Positions 23,270 through 35,604 are shown, counted from the stretch's first letter. The stretch is DNA of 64,000 nt from Gyrodactylus bullatarudis (GCA_012064415.1 SSNU01000087.1:70489-134488); one strand, 5' to 3'. The notes: a model not told the origin generated them from the letters alone. Made by a program: numbers and translations.

Positions 23270-23890
23270 TATGTTACAGTGAATAAGGAAAATCAGTGAG
23301 TGGACAGTAAAAAAGGAAAACATAGATAAAATGGGAAAATCAATTTGTTTTTAGCCTGAAATCATATAACAAGTAAAATCTATTCCAGATATATGCTCGA
23401 ATGATCCATTCACGTCATATACTAAGAATTGAACATACATGAGAAAGGCATTTATCACTATTCATTTTATTTATCTTTTTTGTTGGTGGAAAGATTATGG
23501 ATTTATTTATTTTTATATTCTTAATTTCACGTTGACTATATTATTCAAAATATTTTATATTTATTGCTAGGTTTTACTATTAATAATGAGCTTGATGTGA
23601 GCTTTTTCACTTTGCTCTCCAATGTTACTAATTATTGGAGAGCTTTGGTGTTTTAACAGCTCACTATATCTTTCATAATTTTTAAATTATTATCTTTGAT
23701 GAATTTTCAACTAATTTTATGAATAGACCATTTGCCCATATATTTGGAATGGATAATAAACTTTTAAAATGATTTCAGGGTAAAAATCAGTAAAAATTGG
23801 ATAAATAAAATTCATTTCCGATTGTCTCTGATTTTTCTTGGTTTCCTATTTTCACCTGTTTGTCAACTCACTGATTCCACCTTTTCAATA
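23270..23890. mobile_element. CAGTGA fold-back MITE, copy 3, interrupted
   Basis: The left half (23270-23420; TGTTACAGTGAATAAGG) and right half (23725-23890; ending GTCAACTCACTGATTCC) belong to one family. They are separated by unrelated sequence that includes a PLE-A tail fragment. Confidence 0.5.
23590..23720 (+). mobile_element. PLE-A tail fragment
   Basis: Contains GATGTGAGCTTTTTCACTTT and the hairpin CTCTCCAAT...ATTGGAGAG, in which the stem is extended to 9 bp by paired changes relative to other copies. It lies inside the interrupted MITE. Confidence 0.65.
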
Positions 23891-24374
23891 TAATAAATAA
23901 TATCATGTTCCCGAAACAACCTATTCGAACCCTTTACATATAAAAGAAGATTTATATGAATTGAATTCAAAATTTCGATTTTCTGATACCCATACTTTTT
24001 CAAAAATTCTATAAAACGCATTAATATTTTTCGCAACTAATTTTAAATGTTGCGAAGGGATTTTAAATAACTATTAGAATAATTCCTGTCCAGAAAGTCA
24101 TATGGATTGCACAAAAACAGTTTTTTTCCAATCATCGTTCATTCAAATCTTGAGAACAGACATAATATTGACTTTCTACCTCTTAATATAGATCAGCTTA
24201 TTTTGAGTCTATTCGAATTTTTTTTTAATAAAAAGACTTAAAATATGCAAGATACCTAATATTTGAAATAACCTTTAAAATATATTATTTGTGAATATGA
24301 AATTGAGAAAGAAATTTAGGAATTTTGAAGAATTGAAAACAACAAGAGGTTTATTAACACTGAATACGTATTTC

Positions 24375-24870
24375 ATCAGCTGTGTTACTTTAAAAATGAA
24401 AATTATCATTGTAATCATTGAAATAATAAACTACAAATATTAGAATGAAAATAGCAAGAAGCAAGTTCCATTAAAAGAAGAGAATGTAAGCTGAAAAAAA
24501 CCAAAAAACTCCGGATTAACAGTAAAAATGAAGAGACAAAAGGTTGAAAAAGCTCACATAGGCCAAGGTAGTATGAGAGAATATATATGGTTCTTTTGAA
24601 CAAACATATCTGGTTTAATAGTATTAATAAAGAATTTCTCTTTAATCCAAAGATCAGTGCTGTCATCAACTGGGCTATTATAAAATATTGAAAAATTGGA
24701 ATAATCAGCATTATAATTATTTTCTGACAAATGTTTATGAACCGAAGTATTCTTTGAAAGACGTCCCTTTGTCCTAAATCTTCTGATTGTTCTTCCAAGA
24801 TAAGTTGAACCACAGTCATATTTTCTTCTTGCTTGAGCAAATCCTTATGAATTAAACTGAATAATATTTG
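24375..24870 (-). pseudogene. PLE-A subfamily endonuclease end plus tail
   Basis: After one frameshift near 24830 the minus strand encodes YDCGSTYLGRTIRRFRTKGR, the GIY-YIG active-site block. SVHKHLSENNYNADYSNFSI, DDSTDLWIKEKFFINTIKPD and a stop follow. The tail continues leftward. It differs from the main PLE-A sequence throughout, so it is a separate subfamily. Its hammerhead block (about 24368-24395) has lost the GAAA strand. Confidence 0.8.
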
Positions 24871-24875
24871 TGTTT

Positions 24876-25195
24876 TGAATACAACCTATTGTTTACTGAT
24901 CTTTGGATTAAAGAGAAATTCTTTATTAATACTATTAAACCAGATATGTTTGTTCAAAAGAACCATATATATTCTCTCATACTACCTTGGCCTATGTGAG
25001 CTTTTTCAACCTTTTGTCTCTTCATTTTTACTGTTAATGCGGAGTTTTTTGGTTTTTTTTCAGCTTACATTCCTTTTTTTTAATGGATGAAACTTTAAGA
25101 AATACGTATTCAGTGTTAATAAACCTCTTGTTGTTTTCAGTTCTTCGAGATTCCTAAACGCAAATAGGTGGATTTTCGGACGTATATACAAAATT
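24876..25195 (+). mobile_element. PLE-A subfamily tail, inverted duplicate
   Basis: Plus-strand copy of about 215 bp of 24465-24700 (ACTGATCTTTGGATTAAAGA, CTTTTGTCTCTTCATTTTTA), then GGAUGA...GAAATACGTATT and the terminal GTGGATTTTCGGACGTA. It forms a head-to-head inverted pair with the previous feature. Confidence 0.75.
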
Positions 25196-25199
25196 ACGT

Positions 25200-26205
25200 G
25201 AATCTCTAGTAGGCGAGACCTTCGCATCAGGTTTCCACACGAACCAAATAGAAGCTATATGGGGTGCAGCTAAGCGTGAATGTTATTCAGTTCGAAACTC
25301 TTAATAATGAATTCTAGAAGCTACTTGTTATTAATTACAGGATTAAATCATATTTAAAAACCTGCGTTCCTAAACTGAACTTTAACCTGAAGGTTTATTC
25401 TTAATCATCTGTTTTCATATAGCTATAATACATTATAAGTTACTCTACTTTGCACTGTTTTTCTAGTGGAAAAGAGGGATAATTATACAAGAACTCATTC
25501 ATCAGTAATTGTCTACTAAATCTTTGTCATTTCTTGATATTCGAAGGGCGGTTTGCTTTCTCAGTGCTACCATTAATTACTTGACTTCTAACTCCAGTAA
25601 GCTTCTCTTGGTTTGCACTTCCATTCTCACTTTGTTCCTGGGGCAAAGACATTGGGTTGATTGCCCTTAGACGAAGTTGAAATTACATGTTCTCTTGATT
25701 AACTTGTTGATTTAAATCAACTTTTTGATTGAACAACAAAGATGGATCATTGAAGATTTTGAAAAACCTCCTTCATTACTTTGAATCGTTCCTTTCCTTC
25801 AATGCCGAACTAGCGGGTCTCAATTTTGTTTCGTTTATGATGATAAAAAGGTACAATAGAAGTGAATGTTCATTTACCAAAACAGCAATCTATCTTCAGA
25901 AATGTTTCTTAAAAATCTTCAAAAATATTTTAATTGAAATTGCTTAAATTCTTTCTCTCACAAAGGATTCAGTAAACTGAAACTAAATTAGTTCAACTAT
26001 AACTTTTAATAAGAAAAATAATATTTTGATTCCGATCAGATGGGGTAAAGTTTTTCCCATTAATTTATGTAGAACTTCTTCAGTGATAAATCTATGATAA
26101 AAATATCCATCGTATCAGAAACTTTTCGAAATGATTGAGTTTTACTAAAGTATTCTAAAAATTGTGTAAATGGATAAAAGTTGAAAGAACTGGCTTACAT
26201 TTATA
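25200..26205. other. Non-coding stretch, nothing identified
   Basis: No domain, TIR or tail was recognised. The 72-codon ORF at 25729 shows no family motif. Confidence 0.4.
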
Positions 26206-26208
26206 TAT

Positions 26209-27236
26209 GGGTTAATTATTTTTCAAATTTCACCCCAAAAATAAACCCTGAGGAAATTTTTTTCCAAAATTCACCCTAAAGAAAAAATATTTCCAAAAAT
26301 CACCCCAATGAAAATTTCAACTCTTCACCTCGAATCAATTATTCTCATTTCCAAATTCCCCTATTATTGAATGGTGTAACTTGAATGATTCAAATTCTTC
26401 ATGCAACCTACATAAGTTTCAAAAGATTGAAAATGAACTTTTTCCTTATATAACCTTTGATGAAAAAACGTTACGCGAATCTAGGTTCTTACAAATTTTT
26501 GCTATACTCAAAGAAGATTTATTTCTGAAACTCAAGATCGAAATAGTGAAATAGAAGAGTTGTTAACTTCACCAAACTCCAATGTCCTTGTAGTTTGCAA
26601 AATTAATGAATATCCCTATTAACATCTGTATGCCGTGGCTGAAAAGTTAGAAGTTGTTTTAAAAAAGTATGTCCCATATGAATACAAAATAATCTCCTTG
26701 AAAGCAGCTTACTCGGAGATTATCATGCTTCGTGACGTCGAAAATCTGATGGAGTCGGGAAGACCATGCAAGAGCCGTAAAATATAAGTAAAGATAAAAA
26801 TAAATGAATGATAATAGATTAAAATGAATAATAACGAAAATGACCGAAGGATAACAAAATAATAGACATTTTCATGAGATGTAATGTTAGATCGTAAATT
26901 AATGATATTAGAATACTAGTTTGGATGAATGCATCAACTCTTTGAAATTTATAATTCATCAAGTCTCACAACGAAGATTCATTTATTTCTTTTATAAACA
27001 TAGAATTCTAATTAAATTTTATTTTTGTACAAAAATTATTTTCTAATAATATTTCTATTTGAAAATGATAATTGTAAATGAGAACATATGTATTATTCAA
27101 TAAAATTTTCATTTCATTTCATTAAACGCTGGAAAAAAGTAGAGAAATTATCAAATTTAATTCAGATAACTGAAAAAAATATTTAGGGTGAATTTTGAAA
27201 AAAAATATCCTTTGGGTGATTTTTAGAATTAACCCT
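26209..27236. mobile_element. AATCACCCC non-autonomous element, copy 2
   Basis: Starts GGGTTAATTATTTTTCAAAT near ACCCCAAAAAT and ends TTTTTAGAATTAACCC. The interior shares CTCGGAGATTATCATGC, ATGCCGTGG and CAAGCCGTAAAA-like blocks with 12634-13290, but this copy is about 370 bp longer. It abuts the next element at 27244. Confidence 0.65.
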
Positions 27237-27243
27237 TTATATA

Positions 27244-28299
27244 TGCTGGGAGAAATTTAGGAAGAAATGAAATTTAGAAAGACTTCCTAAATTCATCGAG
27301 AAATTTAAGAAGAAATATTGCTACCCCTCTGCCCCATGCATCACAATAATTCGAAATGTACAAACAACCTTTAACCCCATCATTATTATTTATCCCTTAT
27401 AAATTATGAGTCACAATATCTTGATTTTCAGGCAATCAAAAGCCCTATAAATTAAAAGGTATCTTGATAATTCTTTTTGATATCATGCTCTAAATTTTCT
27501 GATCTTCAGCATGATGTGAAAATAATTAATTAATTACTCCATTACTACATGTACTACTTATGTTTTTTCAAGTGTTTATCATTGAGTTGAAAAAAAGTAA
27601 AATTATATAACCACAAATCAATCTTCAACTAATTTTTATTACAACAACCTAAACTGTTATGACATTCTGAGTTACAAAGAAGATTAAGTTTGATGCAATT
27701 GCATTTCTTCGACAGTTACAACTTGTAAGCCCTTGGCCACCAGATCTTGATAACGCTTTGGCTGTCGATCTGGCACTAGTCGTTCTAATTTTTTGAATAT
27801 CGAGTATCTCAAAATTTAAAAAGTTCGACTGAATCACACTTGACTTAATACCTTTACGAAGGCAATGTTCACCAGAAATAAACAAATGGTGAAAAAACTT
27901 ACTTGCCAAAATTTTTGAACACTTAAAAAAAGAAAATAGTACATGTGATACTTAGACCCTGAAGTTTTTAAAAACATGAAGTTTTAAGACATAAATGCTT
28001 CCATTGAACCTTTAGAGACTCATCTATAATAGAGTAATTATTTTCACATCATGCTGAAGATCAGAAAATTTAGAGCATGATATCAAAAAGAATTTTCAAG
28101 ATACCTTTTAATTTATAGGGCTTTTGATTGCCTGAAAATCAAGATATTGTGACTCATAATTTATAAGGGATAAATAATAATGATGGGGTTAAAGGATGTT
28201 TGTACATGGGGCAGAGGGGTAGCAATATTTCTTCTTAAATTTCTCGATGAATTAAGGAAGTCTTTCTGAATTTCATTTCTTTCTAAATTTCTCCCAACA
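27244..28299 (-). mobile_element. KRBA2/Ginger-like element A, about 270-bp TIRs
   Basis: Inverted arms 27244-27528 and 28035-28299 begin TGCTGGGAG and (inverted) TGTTGGGAG and contain the block TACCCCTCTGCCCC. Inside, the minus strand encodes only the Cys-rich C-terminus of a KRBA2-like integrase, so the element is an internally deleted, non-autonomous derivative. Flanks are TATA-rich. Confidence 0.75.
27640..27909 (-). pseudogene. CXC-type Cys-rich tail of a KRBA2-like integrase
   Basis: Reading leftward: RTTSARSTAKALSRSGGQGL, then TSCNC, a frameshift, and KKCNCIKLNLLCNSECHNS, ending GCCNKN and a stop. The GQG..CNC...CxC.....CNS.CH pattern is the cysteine tail found in arthropod KRAB-A-domain-containing-2-like integrases, by my recall of that family. 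The catalytic domain is absent. Confidence 0.7.
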
Positions 28300-28311
28300 T
28301 GTATATATATA

Positions 28312-29640
28312 TGCTGTGCCTAAAGTGTAACGAAAACCCAAAGTGTAATTAATTACGCTTTAGTCGTCTAAAGTGTAACGAAAAAATTTTACCTCTCTGC
28401 CCCTTTTTGGTATATGCCTGATGCATACACAGTCTATGGCAATTCAATATATCATTGTCTTGCCTAAAGTGTAATGAAAATAATTATTTTTATTTACCCC
28501 TCTGCCCTTTTATCAAGGCCTGTAATTGTAATTCATTCACAAAATACAAGGGAAATCACTGATTTCTGAGGTAAAAACGAAATTTACATTTTTATACAGC
28601 GATATTAACATGAATTGAACAAGATTTTTATGGAATTATAATTAGTGTAAAAACCGTAAATACATCGTTTTTGCAGAGAGTAGTAAAATTAACAATATAA
28701 GTCTTCATTTTTACCATGTCAGACTCAATGAAAAGACATTCCTACGAGCTCCTTTCCTCTCAAGAAGTTAAATCAAATTCCAGAGTGTTAACAGACGAAA
28801 TGTACAAAGACCAGATTCGAAGACTTTTGGATACTTCTATTAAATATCAAGAAGATACGCAGATATACAGATTGAGGAAAAAAAAGGTGTTGAACTGGTA
28901 AATCAAAAACAACGAATATTTTCCAAAGATGACGAAGGAAGAAAAAAAGGGTATTATGTAAGATACTCTGAAATTTTCGAAATCATCGATCAATGCCACA
29001 AATCTATTGGCCATAAAGGTATGAAGAACACAAAGATCGAAGTTGGCAAATATTATTTTAATATAAGTCATGTGCGAGTCATGTGTTATGAGCCGTCCGA
29101 GCACGAAGAAAGGAGATTTGAACGGCTGGTTTTCTCGTTCCCAATTTCAAACTGTGCAGAAAAATTTATATATCCGTCTGAAGAATCAGGAATACAACTC
29201 TGTGTCAGAACTGCCAGTATTAAGCAGTCCAGATCTGAGGGTCAGGGATTTACGAGATGTAACTGCACAACAGCTGCAAAACCAAAGCTTGTAAATGCAG
29301 AAAATTGAATCTCCTGTGTAATTCGAAATGTCATAGCAGCAATAGCTGTACAAATAAATAGAACTTCAAATATTTATCTAATTTTGTCTTCAGTTATAAA
29401 TTTCCCATTTCCATTCGATAAACGATTACAGGCCTTGATAAATGGACAGAGGGGTAAATAAAAGTAATTATTTTTCATCACACTTTAGGCAAGACAATGA
29501 TATATTGAATTGCCATAGACCTTGTATGCATCAGGCATATACCAAAAAGGGGCAGAGAGGTAAAATTTTTTCGTTACACTTTAGACGACTAAAGTGTAAT
29601 TAATTACACTTTGGGTTTTCGTTACACTTTAGGCACAGCA
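28312..29640 (+). mobile_element. KRBA2/Ginger-like element B, 215-bp TIRs
   Basis: Inverted arms 28312-28526 and 29425-29640 start TGCTGTGCCTAAAGTGTAAC. They carry ordered sub-blocks: paired AAAGTGTAA motifs, CTCTCTGCCCCTTTTTGG, a second CCTAAAGTGTAATG and a second CCCCTCTGCCC. TATATATA flanks both ends. The single gene inside keeps the N- and C-termini of the integrase but not the catalytic core. It lies 12 bp from element A in opposite coding orientation. Confidence 0.85.
28716..29361 (+). pseudogene. Integrase with catalytic core deleted (element B)
   Basis: The frame opens at ATG 28716. After a slip at the A8 run (about 28877-28884) it continues through SEIFEIIDQCHKSIGHKGMK, the HH half of the HHCC finger, to YYFNISHVRV. 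It then jumps to RTASIKQSRSEGQGFTRCNC and, after another shift, KTKACKCRKLNLLCNSKCHS, ending at a stop at 29361. The rve core with DDE is missing. Two frame breaks make it non-functional, unless the A8 slip is used by ribosomes, which I cannot judge. Confidence 0.75.
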
Positions 29641-30269
29641 TATATATATTATTAAAGCTGATTTTGAATTAAATTCAATATTATTTCCATATAAGTTACC
29701 ATACAATTTTTGGAACAAAATACGTTCATTGATATGATAGTAAATTATGTTAAACTCGTAATAAATTATCTCAAGATTTGCTATCAGGAATCATTAATAT
29801 TAAGGCTTACAATAAGAGAGTAAGTTATATATGTGGAAATATATCTTTCTATTCGTGAATATCAGTTTATCTTATATCTAAAATTAAGAAATTAAAATCT
29901 AAATTACTTTAACATTATTTTTTATTTCTTCTTTAAATATTTTTTGCAAATTCATCAGCTCAGACCAATTTAATAAATTCATTTGGTTTTGAGCTGAGCT
30001 ACCGTATATTTGATGAAATAAAGATCTCCATTTCAGGTATACTCATCAGTGTGATACATGCCATATAAATACAATTTTTTATAAATAGTAAAGAAGACCT
30101 TATATATCACGTAGATATAAATCTATATTCCAGATTACATTTGAGATAAAATCTTTGTGGGCGAGTTTTTTGTTAAGGGTATTTTTCTTAGAGTTTTAAA
30201 AACATATCGCAGAGAGTTATTTATAAGAGTTATAACATATCTAGATTTTATAATATTTGTGATAATAAT

Positions 30270-30768
30270 AATACAGGTAAAAGCTCTGTAAAGTGACGAG
30301 AGTTGTGTGAATGTGCAAGTATACGTTTCTTATATACCATTTCTACCCCAAATCTCATGAATAATAGACCAATAGAAATTGAGTATTTGTCGGCCAATCA
30401 GAATCGAGCAACATTCCTCCTACAATTTTCCCAAGGTCCCAAAGATATTTTGCTACCAGAATCTCAAATTTTTCAATAGGTTTATGAAATTTTGTAGATG
30501 TTCTCAATATTTTATTCTGATTAATTTCCACTTTGAATTTTTTTTCTATCTTTTACATAGAATAGGGGTTTCTACTCACACATACGCACCACTATCACGA
30601 TGAACATACACGATGATGGGTCACACACACACTTTCTATAGAATGTAATGTAAAATCCTACCACGCCATATTTGGATATGAATGCATGATAGACAAAATT
30701 AGACAAAGTAACGTATACTTGCACATTCACACAACTCTCGTCACTTTACAGAGCTTTTACCTGTACAT
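30270..30768. mobile_element. MITE with about 65-bp TIRs, TA flanks
   Basis: Arms 30271-30335 and 30704-30768 begin CAGGTAAAAGCTCTGTAAAG next to TA on both sides and run through GACGAGAGTTGTGTGAATG. The 500-bp unit is non-coding. The ends suggest Tc1/mariner mobilisation. Confidence 0.75.
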
Positions 30769-31055
30769 AGTAACTTACCAATTGTTTATTTTTGCTTCAC
30801 TTCTGCAGTCACGTAATTACCATGTAAGCGTATCAAGACATCTTCATCAAATTTGTTTACACAATAATATTATAACTTTCTATTTATAATTTTGGACCAA
30901 GTAGTTCTTCTGGGATAGATTGACTATAACGTTGTTCGCTTGCTACCTGACTATGTTTTCTTCTGGCTTGTATTGGTTTATCTGTAGAAAAAAGAAATGA
31001 CAAAGAAAGGTGTAGTATTTCTTTAAAAATAAGGATTATAGTGATCGTTACAGTA

Positions 31056-31951
31056 CAGTTGTATCAGAAATTAAAGTCCTATCAAAAAAATAGAATCTAA
31101 ACATAACACAATAAATTTATCAAAATATTCAATAAATGTACAGTTTTTTTCGGTATTTGGAAGATCAATCATTTTTCTGCAAGTGATTTATTATTAGAGT
31201 ATATTAATTTGCATCAATAACGTGTTATTATAATTATAAAGAAAAAATAGGTACTTATGAATAGCTGATATCAGGATAATAAGTCTTTTGTATTGTCCTA
31301 ATGGTTTCAGTATGATTTTTCTTCACAATTAATTTAAGTCGTATAGCCTCTTGAAGGGAAAACTTTTTAGGGCGACCAGAGACTGAAGCACGAAGAGTGT
31401 GCTTGTCATTTTTAATTCTTCTCACAGTTTTTATCGATACCCCACAATGATTCGCTATCTCTTTCAAAGTGAGATTTGATTGGAGGAGGTTTTCGATAAC
31501 ACGTTTTTCATCTTCATTTATTATTTTCATATTTGTGGGGATTTTAATAGTGATTTTCACACATTGACTAAAAAAATTACTACTGCATTCCTTAATGTTG
31601 TCCAAAAAATATTAACACATTTTTGATTTTAGTGTAAAATGGCTCCAACTGGTATATCCTCTCCTAATGAATAATTCAAGCTTTTCATATGACTAATGAA
31701 ACATTTAGCAATAATCAACTTCATTTATAACAACTTTTGATTCTTATTCTACTTATTAAGTGAAATGTGGAAGTGTCAAAAATCACATGATTCTTACTTG
31801 CTTAGGATGTGATTAAATCAAGTTTTACATGATTAGTTAATCTAAATATCTTATATTTATAGAGTAATAAAACCGTATATATAAAAGTAAAGTTATGATA
31901 TTCCATGAGATGATGAATATGATAACAGGACTTTACTTTCTGATAAAACTG
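31056..31951 (-). mobile_element. Deleted Tc1-like element with TA target duplication
   Basis: Ends CAGTTGTATCAGAAATTAAA (left) and the inverse of CAGTTTTATCAGAAAGTAAA (right), flanked by TA at 31054-31055 and 31952-31953. The copy at 44.5 kb shows the unoccupied sequence around the same point. At 896 bp it is too short to be complete; only the N-terminal third of the transposase remains. Confidence 0.85.
31255..31605 (-). pseudogene. Tc1 transposase N-terminal DNA-binding part
   Basis: Residues about 30-70 form a helix-turn-helix (LTLKEIANHCGVSIKTVRRI). VSGRPKKFS follows, the GRPR-type linker, and then a second helical segment. Such paired HTH domains bind the TIR. The protein stops before the DDE domain. 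The real start may be the internal Met near residue 26. Confidence 0.75.
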
Positions 31952-32057
31952 TAATGAGAATTATTAGAGTAATCACTCTGATAATATAATTCATCACTTA
32001 AAAGAACATTAAAATTAAGATTAGAATAAAAACATTTAGATTACTCTGATTAAAATA

Positions 32058-32104
32058 CTCACACGATATTTCGGATACATGTCTTATTCTTCCTCAAGCG
32101 TGAG
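32058..32104 (-). ncRNA. Hammerhead-like ribozyme, family 3 (PLE-C)
   Basis: Stem I CTCACGC pairs with GTGTGAG over 7 bp (one wobble). The core reads TTGAGGA (C3 changed to U; N7 is G) and GAAA is present. Stem II GAATA/TATCC is partly paired. Stem III is the palindrome ATAT with cleavage base C. The sister copy at 44.82 kb has a different core mutation, so the ancestral core was probably CTGARGA. Confidence 0.5.
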
Positions 32105-32639
32105 AATTTTCAAAAAATTAAGATGCTTATGTGCCCAATCAAAGCATTAAACCAATCAGATTTCTTCTCAACTTTAATCAATCAATTATAATCAAAGATT
32201 TCCAATATTTATGTCAGTATTATTACTTCCTTATTAGCAACCTCGTTTAGTTTAATTCCTATATACTCCAAAATTATATTTTTATACTTATTTCTCATTT
32301 TCCTTAGCCTTTTTCTTGATTCAAATCTATTATATGATCTGGATTATAAGCCCAGTGTTTAGCTAATGCTGACTTGTCTAACTTTTCATGTTCTTTACAC
32401 GAAATTTCAAAATTTTTCCGTACGACCTATGTATGACTTTTTTATTTTATAGATACCTTGAATCTCATCTAGGCCTAATCTTTGTTTTTCAGTTAAAAAT
32501 TCCTATTTCATCAGATTACCTAAAAATAGTCTTATTAACAATTTTTTTTAAATTGAAGATATATCAAAAATTAAATTTAAACAAAACTATTATTCTCAAA
32601 TTTTTCTTTTGTACTTACAATAAAACTATTTATTAAAAC

Positions 32640-35600
32640 ATCGAGGTAACCATTTTTTTGAAAAATGAAAACAAGTTTCTCTAAATCTTCTCTCAAAAAA
32701 TAAGTAGAATTTAACAAGCGAACAACATTATTATCAAGATCATACCTTTCTCATAACTTCAAATATGTTATGTTATAACAGAAAATAATCACAATGCAGA
32801 ATTAAGCGACTAACCTATTAGCTAAGTGCGGTTATAGGTTATTACATAATTCATATGAAGCTATCTATGAATCTCACGAATATTAGAATCCGGATCAGCA
32901 AGGGTGAATATCATAGGAGAGTCAAATATTATTCAATTCCCTACTCCCTATTGTTGATCAAATTCACTGCTCCGGCTTTAAAAAACAAGTACAGTAAAAT
33001 TTTTATTTAAGGTAAAAAATGTTCGTGGGTGCTCCATAAGGTCATGGTTGATTACATAATTACGCCTTCTCTACAGTGTATGAAGAGATAGGAAAAACCC
33101 CTCTTTGAAATAATTTATTTCTCTACTCCTTGTTTATACGATTTAGACATAAAAAACATTAGTAATACTTTAAGAATTACTAGTAAAAGTCGAAGAAAAT
33201 AAATACATCCTAAAAACACCAAAAATATAGAAAAAAGTAAAAAAGCTCACATAAGGCCAAGGTAGATTATTGGAGGAATAGTTTTCTGATAGATTAGTTT
33301 TAAACAGCTAAATAATAAAAATAAATCACCCATAAATCTATGTTGCGGTCACCAAGAAATTGAAAATTTCGAAACTGAGTCTCAGAATTTCTGTTCTCTA
33401 ACATGTTTAGTTATCACGTGTCCTTGTTTGTCCTATTGCTAATTCTCTTATTGTTTCACCACTCATTCATAGTGGAATTTGAATTATAATAGAATCTTCC
33501 CCTCTATCTAAAGAAAATTCGGTTTTAAACACGGTTTTCTAAATGTATGTATCATAAATTATAATTTATAATTAGTATGGTCAAAAATATAATGAGGTAA
33601 AAGGTTAAAGTCAAAATTGTAACTAACCCTATAGTAATTAAAATAACTCAACAAAAATTACGTTCACCAAAAAAGTAATTATACTTCAATATTTTAAGTC
33701 AAAAAAATTCGGAGTAAATTAAATGTTTGGAGAATTTTTATACTTATGCCTTAATACTTATTCAAGAAAGTCTTAATGTTATCATTAAAATTCGTCGTCC
33801 AAAAAATGATTAGTTACACTTTAGACTCAACACATGGCTATCGGTATTGGTTTTGATTAGTATTTTTAAATCAAAATATAATTTTATCTTAGACAAATTA
33901 AAATACCGTATGAGGTTTCTTAAAAATTCTAGACTCATTATTGAAAAAAAACTTCTGTAACCAAAGTTCGATAGATATTCACATATTAATCTTATCATTA
34001 AGTTATTTTTAAATTTTTCTTCAATCAGTCAATCAGTATTCATTATAATTCAAAAAATATATAAAAGCACAATTCTAGGAGGGTAATCTGAAAATTTTCT
34101 AGCTATTTTATAGCTTAAAAATCAACATTTATCATCAATCCATTTGGTTCAATCTTATGCTGATATTTCAACAGGGTAATTATTTGATCAGTATAAAATT
34201 TTGGACATAGTTAACATTATGGTTGAATTTACTGGTCGAATAAATATGTGAAAACTTCTCAATATTCTCAGATTAACTAGTTTTCATAAAAAAATTTCAA
34301 ATCAACACTATTTGATCCATCATAAAATTCTAAGAAAATTCAAAAACTAAGAGTAAACTTTTGTTACCGTAAAGCACAGAACTTTACACAATGGGAATGA
34401 AAAAATTTCATGAGAAATAAGAAGATTAATCTGATTGGTCAATCATATAGGAATATTCTATGCAAAGTATAAATCATGTTTAAATATGACCTATGCATAT
34501 GCATCTTGATGAAGATAGATGATGTTGAATTTTTTAATTATTGTTTTGGAAAAATTTTTCTTGAAAAATACTCAAACCTATCACTAAAACACTATTGATT
34601 ATTTGAAGATAACTAAAATTGACTTCTATCATGTAGTGCCTGGAAGGAGGAGTACGTTATTTCATCACAATTATATTTTCGAGGATACTCATTAGTTGAA
34701 AACATACCATAATAGTATAGTTTTTAGAATTTTATAAGCAACCTTATTGCTCCGTTTTTTTTTCTATTGATACAATTGGTTCCTCCATGTTGACAGGTAA
34801 GAAATATGGTTTTAATAGAGATTCAACAGTTTTTTGAAATAATCCAGTGTCGATAGTTATCAATTAGTGCAATGTAAATATAGAGGGGTGTTCAAATAAA
34901 AAGAACAAGAATTGAGTGATTTGTAGATTTTTTCTCTAACTCTAACCTGATGCAGGATTGTTAATTTTCAGTGGTAGATTTACTAATGGATTTCGAGGCG
35001 TTATCTATCCAATTGACTGTATACTATGATATTTATAAAAAAATAATTAAAATAATATTAATAATAATAATAAATAGTATAAAAATAATAATAAAATACA
35101 TGCTGGAAATGTGAATCTTTCAATACATATTTAATTAAATAGAAAATTTGGAGAATCAAAAGGATCGCATCTATTTTAGTTGCCGAGTGTCACATTCTGA
35201 CCTAAAAATACTTGCTATTGATAGATATAAACGGGAAATTTAACATCCTAATTCTTAATTAAAATCTTTATGTCATAATTAATTTTTAGTATTTGAAATT
35301 TTAACTCCTAAAAAAAAATTTTCAAGAAAAAGAAAATTAATGTAAGAGAGTCATATAATTTTCATTTAAAAGATAGCACATTAAATTATCAATGGAAAGA
35401 AAACAAAAAAAGAAAATAATATTTATTGAGGTTGTTGAGAAAATATGAAGGAAAATAGGTTACTTTTTCATTTCTTATTTTATGAAATATTTAAATTTCT
35501 CATTTATCGTTTGCAGAGAGAATCATGCAGAGTGAGGAGAAATTTTGATTCAAAATAGTAGCAGAAGTTTTCAATCTTATTTCAAATCAATTCTTTGAGG
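32640..35600. other. Mostly unidentified AT-rich stretch
   Basis: Contains a degenerate minus-strand PLE-A tail at about 33150-33310 (AGCTCACATAAGGCCAAGGT) and an AAT-type microsatellite at about 35040-35095. I recognise no gene. Confidence 0.45.
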
Positions 35601-35604
35601 ATTT

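Larger units (their letters stand above)
30900..32510 (-). pseudogene. PLE-C endonuclease and 3' region, interrupted by Tc1
   Basis: Minus strand from 32500: GIYKI...KSYIGRT (GIY-YIG active site, about 32470-32420), then SALAKHWAYNPDHIIDLNQ-like sequence with shifts, a basic run, a hammerhead-like block and a Tyr/Asn-rich 3' region. The 3' region matches 44.4-45.2 kb inverted. A Tc1 element splits it at 31056-31951. This is a third PLE family, distinct from A and B. Confidence 0.7.

Noticed and set aside
28877..28884. Programmed frameshift at an A8 run in element B
   Set aside because: The gene has another plain frameshift and no catalytic core, so an indel is simpler.
29990..30060. Possible fifth orphan hammerhead on the minus strand (CTGATGA, GTATACCT, GAAA, with ATGGA/TTTAT)
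   Set aside because: Core and stem III look right, but stem I has only one pair, so I did not list it as a feature.
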